A stretch of 64,000 nt of DNA, from assembly GCA_016859345.1 (NCBI GenBank), contig CM029122.1:12908075-12972074 (forward strand). The letters run 5' to 3'. Within the stretch, counting starts at the first letter, position 1. The number at the start of each line of letters is the position of its first letter. The stretch is from Istiophorus platypterus (Eukaryota; Chordata; Actinopteri; Istiophoriformes; Istiophoridae). A program made the translations under genes and the position numbers. This document shows, piece after piece, positions 13,536-24,760 of the stretch. Under the pieces are notes generated by a model. It saw nothing but the letters and a program-made list of their open reading frames with translations, was not told the DNA's origin and searched no databases.

Positions 13536-14275
13536 AAAAGGCATTTTCCATATGCATCCTGATTGGCTGCAGACATACACACCCATATGTTTTTTCAAGG
13601 GGGACAACCATTTCCTCCAGGCTCTCCCCATGTAGGTACAGCATGTCTCCCATGACTTTATTTACAGTCAAAAACTCTTAAGCATGTGCATTAGTGTGAG
13701 AGATTTATCACTCAAGCCTGTTTCATTTGAGAGGCGCTGTAACTCTTCTTCTCTGTGCCTTGTAATAAGTGCAGAAAAATGTACACTAATGTAGCCGTCA
13801 GAGGAGTTCCCCTGAAATCTACTCTAATCTGGATGTCTGCTGATGGCTAGTGTGGAAGCGAAGTGCAGAGTAATGGCGTTGGTAATTGGAAAAATAGGTC
13901 ACCTGGGATATGAGGTGTTTGCAGGTGTAGTTAATGGAGGGGTTGCTTTGGTTAAGGGCTAATTTGAATCATGGATAATGTGTTCTAAATATGGATGGCC
14001 ATGCTGTCACTTCAGTTCAAACAGCATGGACTGACAGGTTTACACAACTGACAGACTGAGGTCATGGATTTAAACTAATACTCTTTATATCCTAATGGAA
14101 GTTTGCTTCACATCTAAATCTCATGTAGGAAATGAGATTAATCCTTGTACCTGGTTGCCTTTAAAAGACAATATTTAGTGAGAGGGCCAAGCATTTATAG
14201 CCGACCTTGTGTGAATGTTGTGGTTAATTATTATTTCCACAGGAAATCCCTGTATCCAGCCACAAGTCCCACCTA

Positions 14276-14334
14276 AAACACACAGACACAGACACACACA
14301 CAGACACACACACACACAGACACACAGACAGACA

Positions 14335-14386
<52 letters not shown>

Positions 14387-14390
14387 TACA
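14276..14390. repeat. (CA)n microsatellite with CAGA variants
   Basis: A CA array whose left half is broken by CAGACA and GACAGACAGACA variants and whose right half is pure. Open frames of 60-97 codons on both strands here encode only alternating Cys-Val or Thr-His and are artefacts. Confidence 0.95.
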
Positions 14391-17017
14391 ATATTGAATG
14401 CAGCTGCATCTCCCAGAGGGGAAAGGGTAATTTGTCCAGCTCAGAAATAAGGGTCTCTACATTTCTCTCAGCAGGATGATGAAAAACATGAAACCTTGCT
14501 GCTAATGAAAAGAACACTCAGGATGTGTATTATTATTCCATCAGTCTCACCTAGTGAGCCCTGGCCCAGGTCCATGCCAGAGGAAGGGCCATGGCTTTTC
14601 CACCCTCTCCTTTCAGAGTGATCTCCTGGTATGCTGCCACTAGCAGATTTCCTCTTCATTCATTCCACAGGAATTTGGCTGCCATTTCCTGAGCAGAGGA
14701 GAAGGTTTGACTGGCTTCGTGCAGGGCCAAGCTGGTATTTATCTAGCCACACACTGGGCTTGATTCATGTGAAACAAGCACGCCCTGTAAACAGTCTCAT
14801 TACTGAACCCCAACACTTCATTACTCAACAGGCCAAGTCACTGGCTGGAGAAGGAGCCTAAGATGGTGTAAAGCGTGGTTTGAACACATCTGCCTCGATA
14901 CATCCACTAGGGGACTGATGGATTTATCTCTGAGGTAATATGATCTTAACATGTGACTGATGTGGCTCGCCCGGGCCGAATAATCTCTGAGAGGACAAAG
15001 TTAGAAGTGGCTGCCGCGTGACTCAGCCTCCATGCTGACAACTGGATTTTACAGTACAGCATTACTGTAAAGGTTACTATGGATCACCACCCATGTTGGC
15101 AAAAGACTATATGGAGTGAAAAGCGAGGATTTAATCCCCACCACAAGGTTCAGGATGTCTAATGAGGGTGTTGGTCAGTCCAGAGCGGAAGCACTTACAC
15201 AAGCAAATTGTAACCTCAACAAATCCACCCCTGCAGCAATGCTAACCTTATATCCTCATTAGCCTTCAGCTAGCACCATCAACATGACAATTTGCTATAA
15301 AACAAATCAATGTAATGTAATCTAATACCTAATCTGATTTAATTGTGACAAAAACAGACATATTCATTGCTTCTTAACCACATTACCTTTATCACAGTGG
15401 GAATCACAAATTATTTCCTAATATCCTCTGTCATCTAATCTCTTGCATTTACACAACAGGAATCTTGGAGGGAATCATTGCCCCTCTAAATCTATTTGTC
15501 ACACCTCTCAAACTCACAGTACTGCTCACTGTGGGTCACCTGTAATTTGTAATGTTAAATAAAGGGCAATTCATTTCCTGCAGGGCCGAGCAGTAACCTC
15601 GACTAATACTGAATCAGCCACAGATTCAAATTCATTAGACATGAGGTGCCTGGCTGTTTCTGCTCATACCTGTATGCAGCCATGAATATTGCAGCAGTCT
15701 GAGAAGTTATGTCGGTCGACACAATAGTTAAAGCAAAAAAACCTCTATATGAAGGCACAGGACACAGTGAGTAAAGAGCAGAGAAATTAATCTGCACAAG
15801 ATATCAGCAGCATCTTAATATCGATTATTGATTATTTTTATCACCATAGTTATTCTTGCTCCTGAAATTCACAGATTTATACTCGGTGCAGTAATTTTTA
15901 AGATTTTCTGGTGAAGGGCTTTTAAAACATGAAGAAGAATGAATGTATATGAAGTGTCATAAAAGATTCTTTAAATTTTATAGTGTTTTGGCATCATTAT
16001 ATTGCTGTTTTTACTTTAGCAAAGGATCGGAATACTTCTTCCACAGCTGTATTTTTGACACCTGCAATACAACTTGAAGAAACAGGTTGCAAACTTTTTT
16101 TTTTATCACATTTGAAAAAGTGGATGCTCACCATCACTACTTGAATTTGAGATTTGATTTTTTTTTTTTTTCACTTGTACAGCGGGTAACTGAAACAGAC
16201 GAAACAGACAGATGATAAATGTGTTTGGTGTCACTTCATTTGATTATCAGTATGGATGTATTCTGTGCATGAAAAGCCCTTTACCATACAAGAGGTCTCA
16301 GTTACGTTCTTGACTATTAAATTTAGACCCATAAAGTAAACAAAAACCGCCAGCTGTGTCTTTTTACATACAGTACAGTGCAGCAGCATTGTATCTGTTC
16401 AGAGCTCTGGAGTGTCTTTGAGGAATGAGTGTCCGGTAGGATCTGGCCATAGTGCAAGCCCTGCTGCAGAGCGGGGACTGTGTTGCTGTCTGGCTGTATT
16501 CACCTGAGCCAAACAAATGGTAGTGTCAAGCTATCTCTGTTCATATACCCCCTCCAGTCCAGAAAGCTCCATTTTTCAGCTGGAAGCGGCTGGCAAACGA
16601 CTATGGAGGGAGGTGCGTGACCCTGACGACTTCAGTGGCACTGCAACCAACTGTGAGACAGGAATTGATTTTGAAAATACAGACCATGTGCCTGGAAACT
16701 GTGGGTTGTATCCCATGGACTCTCTTATCTAATAAAAGACTATAAAATGTAGTTATCCCAAATAAAAAAACATCTTGGATACAAAATAGACATCCTTGCA
16801 TTTTGACAGGCTTGCAGGCTTTTATTACTTTCGTATGAACACTGGATTTGATTGAAAAAAATAAAACTGGCCTCACATTGCTACAAACAGAGTATCAATA
16901 TTTGCTCATTTCCGCGGAACAAAAACACTCAGAGAGGATTTAAAAAGCAGCTCCAAGTGCTCTTGATGGGAAACTTCTTAAACTCAGACAGACAGTGACC
17001 CTTCACTTCAGCAAGGT

Positions 17018-17028
17018 GGGGGGGGGGG
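17018..17028. repeat. Poly-G run
   Basis: Eleven consecutive G on the + strand. Such runs can form quadruplex-like structures and are prone to sequencing error. Confidence 0.9.
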
Positions 17029-17650
17029 TGTTTATAAATGCTTGAGGCCACGCAACAACACTTGCCACTGCCAAGGCAAACTGCAGTGTTGCTTCTGTTA
17101 ATGTAGCATAGAAATGATTATGACAGGCTTCATCAGTCCTTCTGATCTTAGAGAAAGGCTGCATTTAGTGCAGAGCGTACAGTGGTTTGTAAAAAAATGT
17201 TCCTGTGCCTCCAGCTTTCTATTTGCAGCTGGGATCACAGAGCTGTTTTCTGCCATGTGTTTACGGTTGTGGTCCAGCCAAGAAGAGAGAAACAAGCAGA
17301 CAGACTGATACTGTAGGAGAACAAGCGCTCATATGGTTATCAGATCAACCGGGAGTTAACATGCATGATGGAAAACTGGGACATCATACGTAAAGACATA
17401 TAGGTTAGTGTTACTATAATTGGTTTGTTTGAGATAAAGTGACAAATGACCCAGAATACTGAAAAATAAGCAAAAAACAACCATTTTACATCCGACATTT
17501 TGTCATTCCCAAATGAGATACAACTTATATTAGCATTAACAAAGTTTTCAGGATAGAAACACATTAATGTAAGCAAAGAACAAGGTGAGGAGTTTCAGTG
17601 AAGATTACGTTCCAGCTGCAGTGTTTTTAGTCGGATGCCTCTGTCCCCTG

Positions 17651-17664
17651 CCAGCAGAGGGAGC
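17651..17664 (+). promoter_or_regulatory. CTCF-like motif
   Basis: CCAGCAGAGGGAGC fits the vertebrate CTCF core CCASYAGRKGGCRS at 13 of 14 positions; the mismatch is A for C at position 12. It lies in a locally GC-richer patch. CTCF sites organise chromatin loops, and motif direction matters for loop partner choice. Occupancy cannot be judged from sequence. Confidence 0.35.
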
Positions 17665-18300
17665 AGTTTCTGCAGGACCTCAGCTTCATTGTCATGTCCA
17701 GCCTCCTGTCTGGGCCCTGGAGCTTGGCTCCCTTGACAGCCTTAAATCACAGGAGCAGACCGAGAGAGAAGCATCTGCATTCCACAAAAGTTGTACAGTC
17801 CTGCTGCAGCCTTGTTGAATGTCTCATGGCACGCATGAAAACAGGGAAATCCTTATAGAAAGAAGGTTAAGAAAACAGTTTTTACAAACACATTCTTGCA
17901 TTCCATAATGTTTATTTCTATTATTTGTTTTTAAATATATATTCTAAAATTTAATTTCTAATGGTACTATTTGAATTAAAATGTAATGTAAAATATACTA
18001 CATATTAGCAAAGCAAAAAGACAAAAAAGAAAAAGCGTGTACCTTTTATCGTCTCCAGTCTGAATCACTAACTCTATGCTGACTTTCCAGTAGAGGAGTG
18101 AACTCAGCTCCGCCACAAGGTGGTGCTCTAAGAGGAGATTTGGATGTGTTAACCTCAAACTGAGAGGTGGGAATATATCTATGTGTTTATTGTGCCCTTA
18201 CGATATTGTAAGGCATGCTACAGGAACCTGATATTTGTGTAACTGGGCCCATATGAGCCTCTGTTATAATTTATTACCATGATATTTATTTGCTTTACAG

Positions 18301-18334
18301 CACAACCTTCTTCCTGCCTGCGAGAGTCTTCATG
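18301..18334 (+). other. Candidate 34-nt micro-exon (unconfirmed)
   Basis: A good splice acceptor (TTTATTTGCTTTACAG, ending at 18300) is followed after 34 bases by a good donor (ATG then GTAAGAAC from 18335). All three frames across the 34 bases are open. Vertebrate neuronal genes often have micro-exons inside very long introns, so this would fit a large-intron setting. Acceptor/donor pairs at this spacing also occur by chance in 64 kb, and no flanking exon is visible to fix a frame. Confidence 0.15.
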
Positions 18335-19434
18335 GTAAGAACAAAGGCAAGACGAGCAGCCTGCTCAGGATTAATGTTTGGCTGATGAACGACAACAACA
18401 TTTACTGCCTCTAAAAGGACAGGATACACAGAGCGCAGGGAGAAAACAGTGAAACTGGGCTGGAATGGTAGTGGTGAACAATGCAGGAGGGCGGTTGCCA
18501 GGTTTTATGGTCTGGGATCCTGCTCCCAACCCCCACCACCAGGTCCCTCTTCCTTCCTGCGATGTACTGTAGTTTACACATGAGCCACTATAAACCACAT
18601 TTGCTGAAAGAGGCGATGCAGAACAATGAAACAATGAGGCCGTGTAGAGAGAGGTGGCAGTGCAAAGCTGTGAGTAACACCTTGCATGTTGTTTGAAAAA
18701 GCCTCATGATGTCCTTTAATATAACCATTTTCACCTTTAGCAGTAACTCAAATCTTACATCCCACTGAGTGAGGGATTCGTTTTGTTCATCCCTCATATA
18801 TCTGTTTTTGATGCTGATGCACAACTAAGGCAATGAAATCAAAATCAAAATCTCCTGTTCATTTTCAGAACAATGTAGTTATTGAAGTATATCCATTTTA
18901 CACAAACACAATTAAATTAAATAGCTAAAATAGCATATTTTGAAGATAAACCAGTTTCTAACTGAGGTTTCAATCTTAGGACTGAAACATGGATGTATCC
19001 AGAATGTTAAAAGAATTCAAACAAGTTGTACAGATTTTATTTAATTATTGAATATGCAATATGCTGGACTTTTTAGTTTATGACTTCTTGTGAGGCAGAT
19101 AGTTTGAATAGTGCTGAATATATCTTGAGTATTTATGGCAAACACTAATTGGTGAGACCGGAGAATAATGAAAATTCAACACAATAGTTAGCAAAAAAAA
19201 AAAAAAAACCCAAACAACAAGAAAAGAAATATTTTATGTGAATGTTCCTTCTAAAGCCAAAGAAAACTACATTGTGAAAGATTTGGCCCCTAAGTTAACG
19301 TTGACAGCAGCAGGTCTGATTCTCTCTCCAGTGTTCACAGACTGAGAAAACCAAGGTTGACCAAGGCTTTTCATCCCACTCACATCACACACACATACAT
19401 ACGCTGACAGGCCATGGAGGAACCTGTTTCTGAC

Positions 19435-19500
19435 AGTGCCTTAACAGCTGGAACTGTGGTCATCCATCAGCACCGGGTTTGATAATAGGGCCAGCTCCCT
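19435..19500 (+). other. Candidate 66-nt exon (unconfirmed)
   Basis: A plausible acceptor (CCTGTTTCTGACAG) precedes 66 bases ending in CTG, followed by a consensus donor GTGAGTC at 19501. One frame is open across the exon, and in that frame stop codons lie immediately outside both splice sites. The encoded stretch contains the residues NCGHPSAPG, faintly like the start of a sushi-type module, but it is too short to assign. Chance remains likely. Confidence 0.12.
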
Positions 19501-22147
19501 GGTGAGTCATTGACACAGATGACAAACCTGTCTGAGGGAGTTATAGAGCTGCCAATCCCTCCACTTCATGCCACTTACTCAGCGGACGTTCACCCAATCA
19601 ACGGCCAAGGGCTAAATTGAACAACCCACTTCCTGTAAAGTCTAAATACTGTCACTGCTGATGGCATTTTCTAATAAAGCTATAATTCAAAAACGACATC
19701 AATGTTTTTGGTTTTGAAATACTTTTTCCCTCGCAGAAAAAAAATATTTTACAAATACTTTTTTAGGCCTTAACAGGACTTGTTGAGGGGTTTGCACAGG
19801 ATGTGAGACTGTAACTTCTGCACATTAACACTCTGTGTCACTGGTGACAATACTGTGTGATTCCCCACAACAGAAAACAATACGCAGCCACACAGGCATT
19901 TACAGCTCCAACTATATGACTGCAATAAAAGGCACGGCAAATGAGCCATTCTGGGAGCCCCAAGCCAGATGTTGAGTGAGTGGTGTGCGTAATAAGACTT
20001 AATGAAGGGTTGGAGTTACCAAAGTGTCCAGGGAATGAGAGGGAATAAACACAACACATAAACAAGTCCTAAAAATTAAACTTGCCAATCTGAAACATGT
20101 TGCTTGTGACCGTTCCAGATACATAGAAATTTATTTAAAGCACTTTGTGATCAGTTTCTCTCATTTTGAACAATCTATTGCATGATACTTTCTGATTTAT
20201 ATAAGCAGAAGTAGAGAATCCAGGTAGGCACAAATTGTTCCCTGTCTTTCTGTAAGCTCTGATTAGGGTCTACTGAGGAATACTGTATTTTCAAGGTGAC
20301 ATTATCCACAGTGAAAGGAGGCTTCCGGCACCAGGAGCCTCTAAGGTTTACAACTTCCTTCTTGTGGCGACAATCCTACCAAAATATGTGTCAGGTTGTT
20401 GAACACGAGTGATGATACCCTGTACAAGTGGAAAAGCTGCACTTCCTGAACAAAGTGCTTTTTTTTTTTTCAAATACTGAAATGAAACCAAAGCATGTAC
20501 TTTGATTCTGCTGTCAACACTAACTCCATTAAAACCACACAGTGCTCTCCATGTGAATATTTTCACCTCACAAGCTATAGCTGTAGTAAAATGAGCTATT
20601 AATCGTTATACTTGGCTCTCAGAGGATTGTAATACTGGATAATGCTGCAAAATATTTTCCTGCAACCTCTCACAAGCCAGAGGGGAGGTCACTGCCTCCT
20701 TCACACTTAGATAACATTTCCTTATCAGCTCTCTGTTGAAATGAAGTGTTTGATGTTTGTGTTCTGTAGAAAGGTGGTGGCAGTAAATCAAGATTGTAGT
20801 GAAAGTTGCAGTAACTTATTCTTTATTAACCTCTCATTTGAACGCACTAACAATGGCGCTCTGACAACCGGAAGCAGTACACTAGCCAGAGTGATATGAC
20901 TCATGTTGCGATGCAGTATTTCTATGCAGACCAAATGAAAGGGGGAAACAGCTGCATCAATACTAGCAGGGAGCAGCACAGCAAGATCTGTCTTCAGCAT
21001 TGCCTCCGACTTCACATTTTTATCGTCTTGCATGGAGCTTGATATGGTCCCTCTATGTGCAGGCTGAGCACTCACTTGATAGTGAGAGGACGTTGTTGTT
21101 CTTCAGAGCTCATAACAAGACAAGACAAATTAAGGAAAGGTTAAGAGAAACTGGATGCGGCACAGAGGTCCACTCACTTAAAGTGATGCATTGCAAAATT
21201 GCTTTCCTATTGGGCAGAACATTTATTTTGTGTGACGGGTGTAGGCTTACTGTGTCAGCAAACAGGCTGGAGCTTTGTGTGTAGGTGTTACCTGTATTTC
21301 CAAGAGTTTTTCTTGCTGGAAGTTTTAGTGGTTGTTCATTGCAGCCTTGTGAAATTTCTTGAGCATCATCATCTGCCAATACACGTCATAAAGGTCCATC
21401 TTTTGATATTATTATTTATTTATTTAATTATATTTAAGCTTTAAATGCTTACTATATTATACAATGTCTGATTCATTCATTTTATTCAGTTGATCCCTAA
21501 AGTCGTTTTCATTCCCAAAAAGTGCAGGTAGCAGGTAATGTGTATGAGTTGATGCAGGCTCAAGGAGGAAGAAATTTATTTCACTTTCACACTAACGTGC
21601 TGCGGTGATGATGTGACAGAATCACCGCAGACCAGCGATTCCTTTTATATCAGAGGGTTCTCATGACAGTAGCTGGCAAATGAAGCAGCTGATTGTGAGG
21701 ATTATGGTTCTTTGCTAAGTGATTTGTCGAATACTGAATTTTAGAAACAGAACTGGGGCATATGAAAGTACTTGCTTGTGCGTCATGAACATGGGAGCCA
21801 AGTAGTCAGCCACTGCACGCAGCGTGCATGATTACGTCTTAATAGCCACAAGACAATAATTATGATTTGTGAATACTCTGCAAACATATTTGTGTTTGTT
21901 AAGTGCCAGATATTAAATAGTTAGAGTAGCCGATGTGTAATCAGTACAATATATAAATAACATAGAATATAATAGCCAATATTGACAGTTATGAAAATAG
22001 CCTTAGTATCTATGACATACAATTAAATTATGACAAAAACAAGTTTATAGGCATGTTTATCATTCCTAATGCTATGTTATTTCAATATATAGGTTGATCT
22101 ATGTTAAATGAGTCAGGGGTCTTTAGATGAATGTTCATGTGCTATTA

Positions 22148-22491
22148 CACTAAGTGGCCACTTTATTGGGCACACCTGTAAAATCTAATGTAAACCAATA
22201 CAACAGCTAAACTAAAAATTCTACCTTGACAAAGATAATAATGTTCAGTTGTGATTGGTACGGCCAGAGAGGTATTCATTTAAAATTATGTTTACTATTT
22301 CAGCCATAGTTGTGTTTAACTGGGCAGCATTATATTGAGAATTGTTTCAAATATGTTGCCCACATTATTTACAAACATGAGGGTGGAAGAACATTTGAGT
22401 ATAAGTTAGTCCAGAACAACACCTGAGCTGAGCTGTTGTATTGGAATGCATTAGATCTGACAGGTGTACCTAACAAAGTGGTCACCTAGTG
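22148..22491. mobile_element. Tc1/mariner-type MITE (344 bp)
   Basis: The element is bounded by long inverted repeats and flanked by a TA on each side (22146-22147 and 22492-22493), the target duplication of Tc1/mariner elements. The left end starts CACTAAGTGGCCACTTTATT; the reverse complement of the right end starts CACTAGGTGACCACTTTGTT. The match continues inward for about 70 bases through ACACCTGT, ATCTAATG and CCAATACAACAGCT. No transposase frame is present, so it is non-autonomous. The termini match a widespread fish/vertebrate family I recall. Confidence 0.85.
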
Positions 22492-23078
22492 TACGATGTA
22501 TTACACTGGTGCCTGAGCATGACTATTATAATCTGGTTTTTATTTAGAATAGTTCAGTCTAATCCTGATGGACCAAATGAATGAATGTGTTAAATGTACT
22601 GACCACACTTTACATGTTGTAAAGACTGATATTCCTACTTTAGGTTTATGTTCTCCTGTAATAACCACTTCATTACAGAACTCTGCAAACTGTTTCTGTG
22701 ATCCCATGCAAATGTGGCTGATCATGCGTCTGGGTGTGAAGTGACCAATGCTGTGCCAGCGAGATAAGCCAGAGCTGAAAGCCAGGCCTGTCCAGTTGGC
22801 CAGGTCAAGACATCTGAGTCAGACACACAGCAAATGGCACACTGTCTGTCTCATGTTACCACTGTCAGCGAGGGGGCCGAGGACCTTTTCACCAACACCA
22901 ACGCCAATTTCTGAGGGGCTCCACAAACACACACACACACATGAAGGAACAGCACGCAGGAAGTACCTCATAACTCCACTGTTTCTATTTCCCAGAGCTG
23001 CAGCCAAGAGCTGGAACAATCAAAACATTTTCCCTCCTGAATGAACTCATAGTTGATAGTGAATAAATATCACTCTTT

Positions 23079-23222
<144 letters not shown>

Positions 23223-23751
23223 TAAAAAAGTTAAATCAGACAGACATTGCATAAAAACAGGTCAATTACCAAACAGAGGCTGTATAATCGTGAATTTGTT
23301 GATGTCAGACAGTGTGGAGTCTGCTGTTAAGTTTCTTCTTCACTTACACATGCATATTGAAGGTACACAACAAACCATAACACTGATAAATCAAACGGTT
23401 GTACAGCCATTCTCTGTGAGCCGCCTCTTTCCCCAACATAAACCACAGTATGTCACTAATGCATAGGTCAGAGCTGAAAGGCCTGCCAGGGTTTTTAGTA
23501 GCCTTGTAAATATTAAAGTCTGCTTGTAAAGTTTCATAAAGTGCTGAAATCTCTAACAGCTAATTTCTTTTACTGTCAGTCTGAGGGAAATTACAAAGCT
23601 GTTGATGTGAAATCCTGTGCAGATTGACAAGTAATCTTATTACATGTTTAAAGAGTTGTAAGTGTAGGCTGTGGTTCATGCAGTGGCTGCCTGCCGTTGT
23701 GTCGGAGGAGGTTGGGGTTCACGTCTTTGTGGACTCTGGCACTGTGTGTTA

Positions 23752-23765
23752 CCACTAGAGGGCAA
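23752..23765 (+). promoter_or_regulatory. CTCF-like motif (best in window)
   Basis: CCACTAGAGGGCAA matches the vertebrate CTCF consensus CCASYAGRKGGCRS at 13 of 14 positions, including the invariant AGRKGGC core. It is on the + strand, the same direction as the motif at 17651. Binding in vivo depends on methylation and context that cannot be seen here. Confidence 0.45.
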
Positions 23766-24209
23766 AGCAGCTCCAAAAATCTCTCATGACTCATGCCACC
23801 CTCAGTTGTTTGTGAGATACTGGACATGAATAAAGAGTATGTTTGGTAGATCATTCATTCACTAGGGTGTAAATTACTAATTAAAACATGCAATGTATAG
23901 CATATAAATCATCAAAAAAAGAAAAAAAGAATCATTGTTACTGGAACGAGCCGGTGCATTTTCCCCAATGAGACCTTTACATTAAAACCGCATGATGGCT
24001 TATTTTTGGGGAGGAATAATCTCTTTTCATTTAGAATTATACTCGACGCTCTGGTGCACAAGTCAGGGGTCAGTGCATCCTTTTGCTTTTTGGATCGTTG
24101 CATGGTTGAAGTTAAATGACAACAGGAATGTGGGTCTATAGATAAGACCACATATATTCTTCATAGACACAGGAGGTGCTGAGATGCATTGTACTGCGTG
24201 CTTCCTGTC

Positions 24210-24332
24210 ATGGAGGGAAGTGGCATGGCCGTGGTATGGAGCTGGATTTTGCTGGTCTGCAGCTGCTCCTCTGCGTTATATGCTGCTCCCCTTGGCTGTG
24301 CTGTGCTCCGCAGAGAGACCCACTCTGCTCCT
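24210..24332 (+). other. Candidate first coding exon, secretory-type (unconfirmed)
   Basis: An ATG at 24210, with a second at 24225, opens a frame whose N-terminus resembles a secretion signal: WSWILLVCSCSSALYA, then APLG. It reaches a donor-like CCT/GTGAGT at 24332/24333 and without splicing stays open to a TAG ending at 24554. An alternative ATG at 24280 in another frame also encodes a hydrophobic start, MLLPLAVLCSA. That frame, not this one, stays open if joined to the candidate exon at 24611. The island is GC-richer than its surroundings and is open in several frames on both strands, so chance openness is a serious alternative. No protein family is recognised. Confidence 0.18.
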
Positions 24333-24610
24333 GTGAGTCTGGGCCTCGGGCCCCACAACCACCTGGGCCACAGGGAGAAGGAATGCGCTGACTTAATGAT
24401 GTACCGTAAATCAGGGGAGCCACGCAGCGATCCCGGTGCTGCCATTGGACAACACTGTGCTTTTGAAAGCCCAGCCCACTCTGGACTCGAGCGTCCCACA
24501 AAAGGCACGTGGAAACACAGAATGTGGATCCACTTAGAATCAGTTTGCATTTAGACATGTTCTGCAGTGCTATGTTCTTGGTTGTCCCACCTCTCCGGTC
24601 ACCTCTGCAG

Positions 24611-24744
24611 AGGTCGAGGAGGTCTCGGCAAAGGCAAGGCAGAGAGCAGGAGGGTTGAAACTGAGTGCGAAGAGCTCTACCCCCTCAAGGCTGATGGGAA
24701 ACTAGATGGGGGCATGAAGGGGCTGAGCACTGAGGCAGACTGCT
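24611..24744 (+). other. Candidate internal exon (unconfirmed)
   Basis: A pyrimidine-rich acceptor (GTCCCACCTCTCC and CACCTCTGCAG, ending at 24610) leads into 134 bases ending at a consensus-type donor, GCT/GTAAGTG at 24745. One frame is open across the whole exon and beyond the donor to a TGA. It contains the residues TECEELYPLKADGKLDGG. With the upstream candidate the implied intron is 24333-24610 (278 bp), with GTGAGT and CTGCAG ends. Splicing exon 24280-24332 to this exon keeps one frame open for about 62 codons. No homologue is recognised. Confidence 0.18.
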
Positions 24745-24760
24745 GTAAGTGATTGCAGCT

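Larger units (their letters stand above)
12154..14275. other. Unique non-coding DNA
   Basis: No gene is seen. The stretch holds a poly-T run near 13073-13090, a GA tract at 13518-13535 and a regulatory-looking patch at 13100-13330. Confidence 0.5.
14391..22147. other. Largely unique non-coding DNA
   Basis: No confirmed gene. It contains a G run (17018-17028), an A run (19193-19208), CTCF-like motifs and two small splice-bounded candidate exons listed separately. The 77-codon frame at 17585-17818 begins with GTG and resembles no known family. A weaker CTCF-like core, CCACTAGGGGACTG, lies at 14904-14917. Confidence 0.5.

Noticed and set aside
14175..14517. 60-97-codon frames around 14.3 kb
   Set aside because: Products of the CA/CAGA microsatellite.
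17585..17818. 77-codon + strand frame with a hydrophobic patch
   Set aside because: Starts with GTG, lies in GC-richer DNA around a CTCF-like site, and shows no conserved-domain features.
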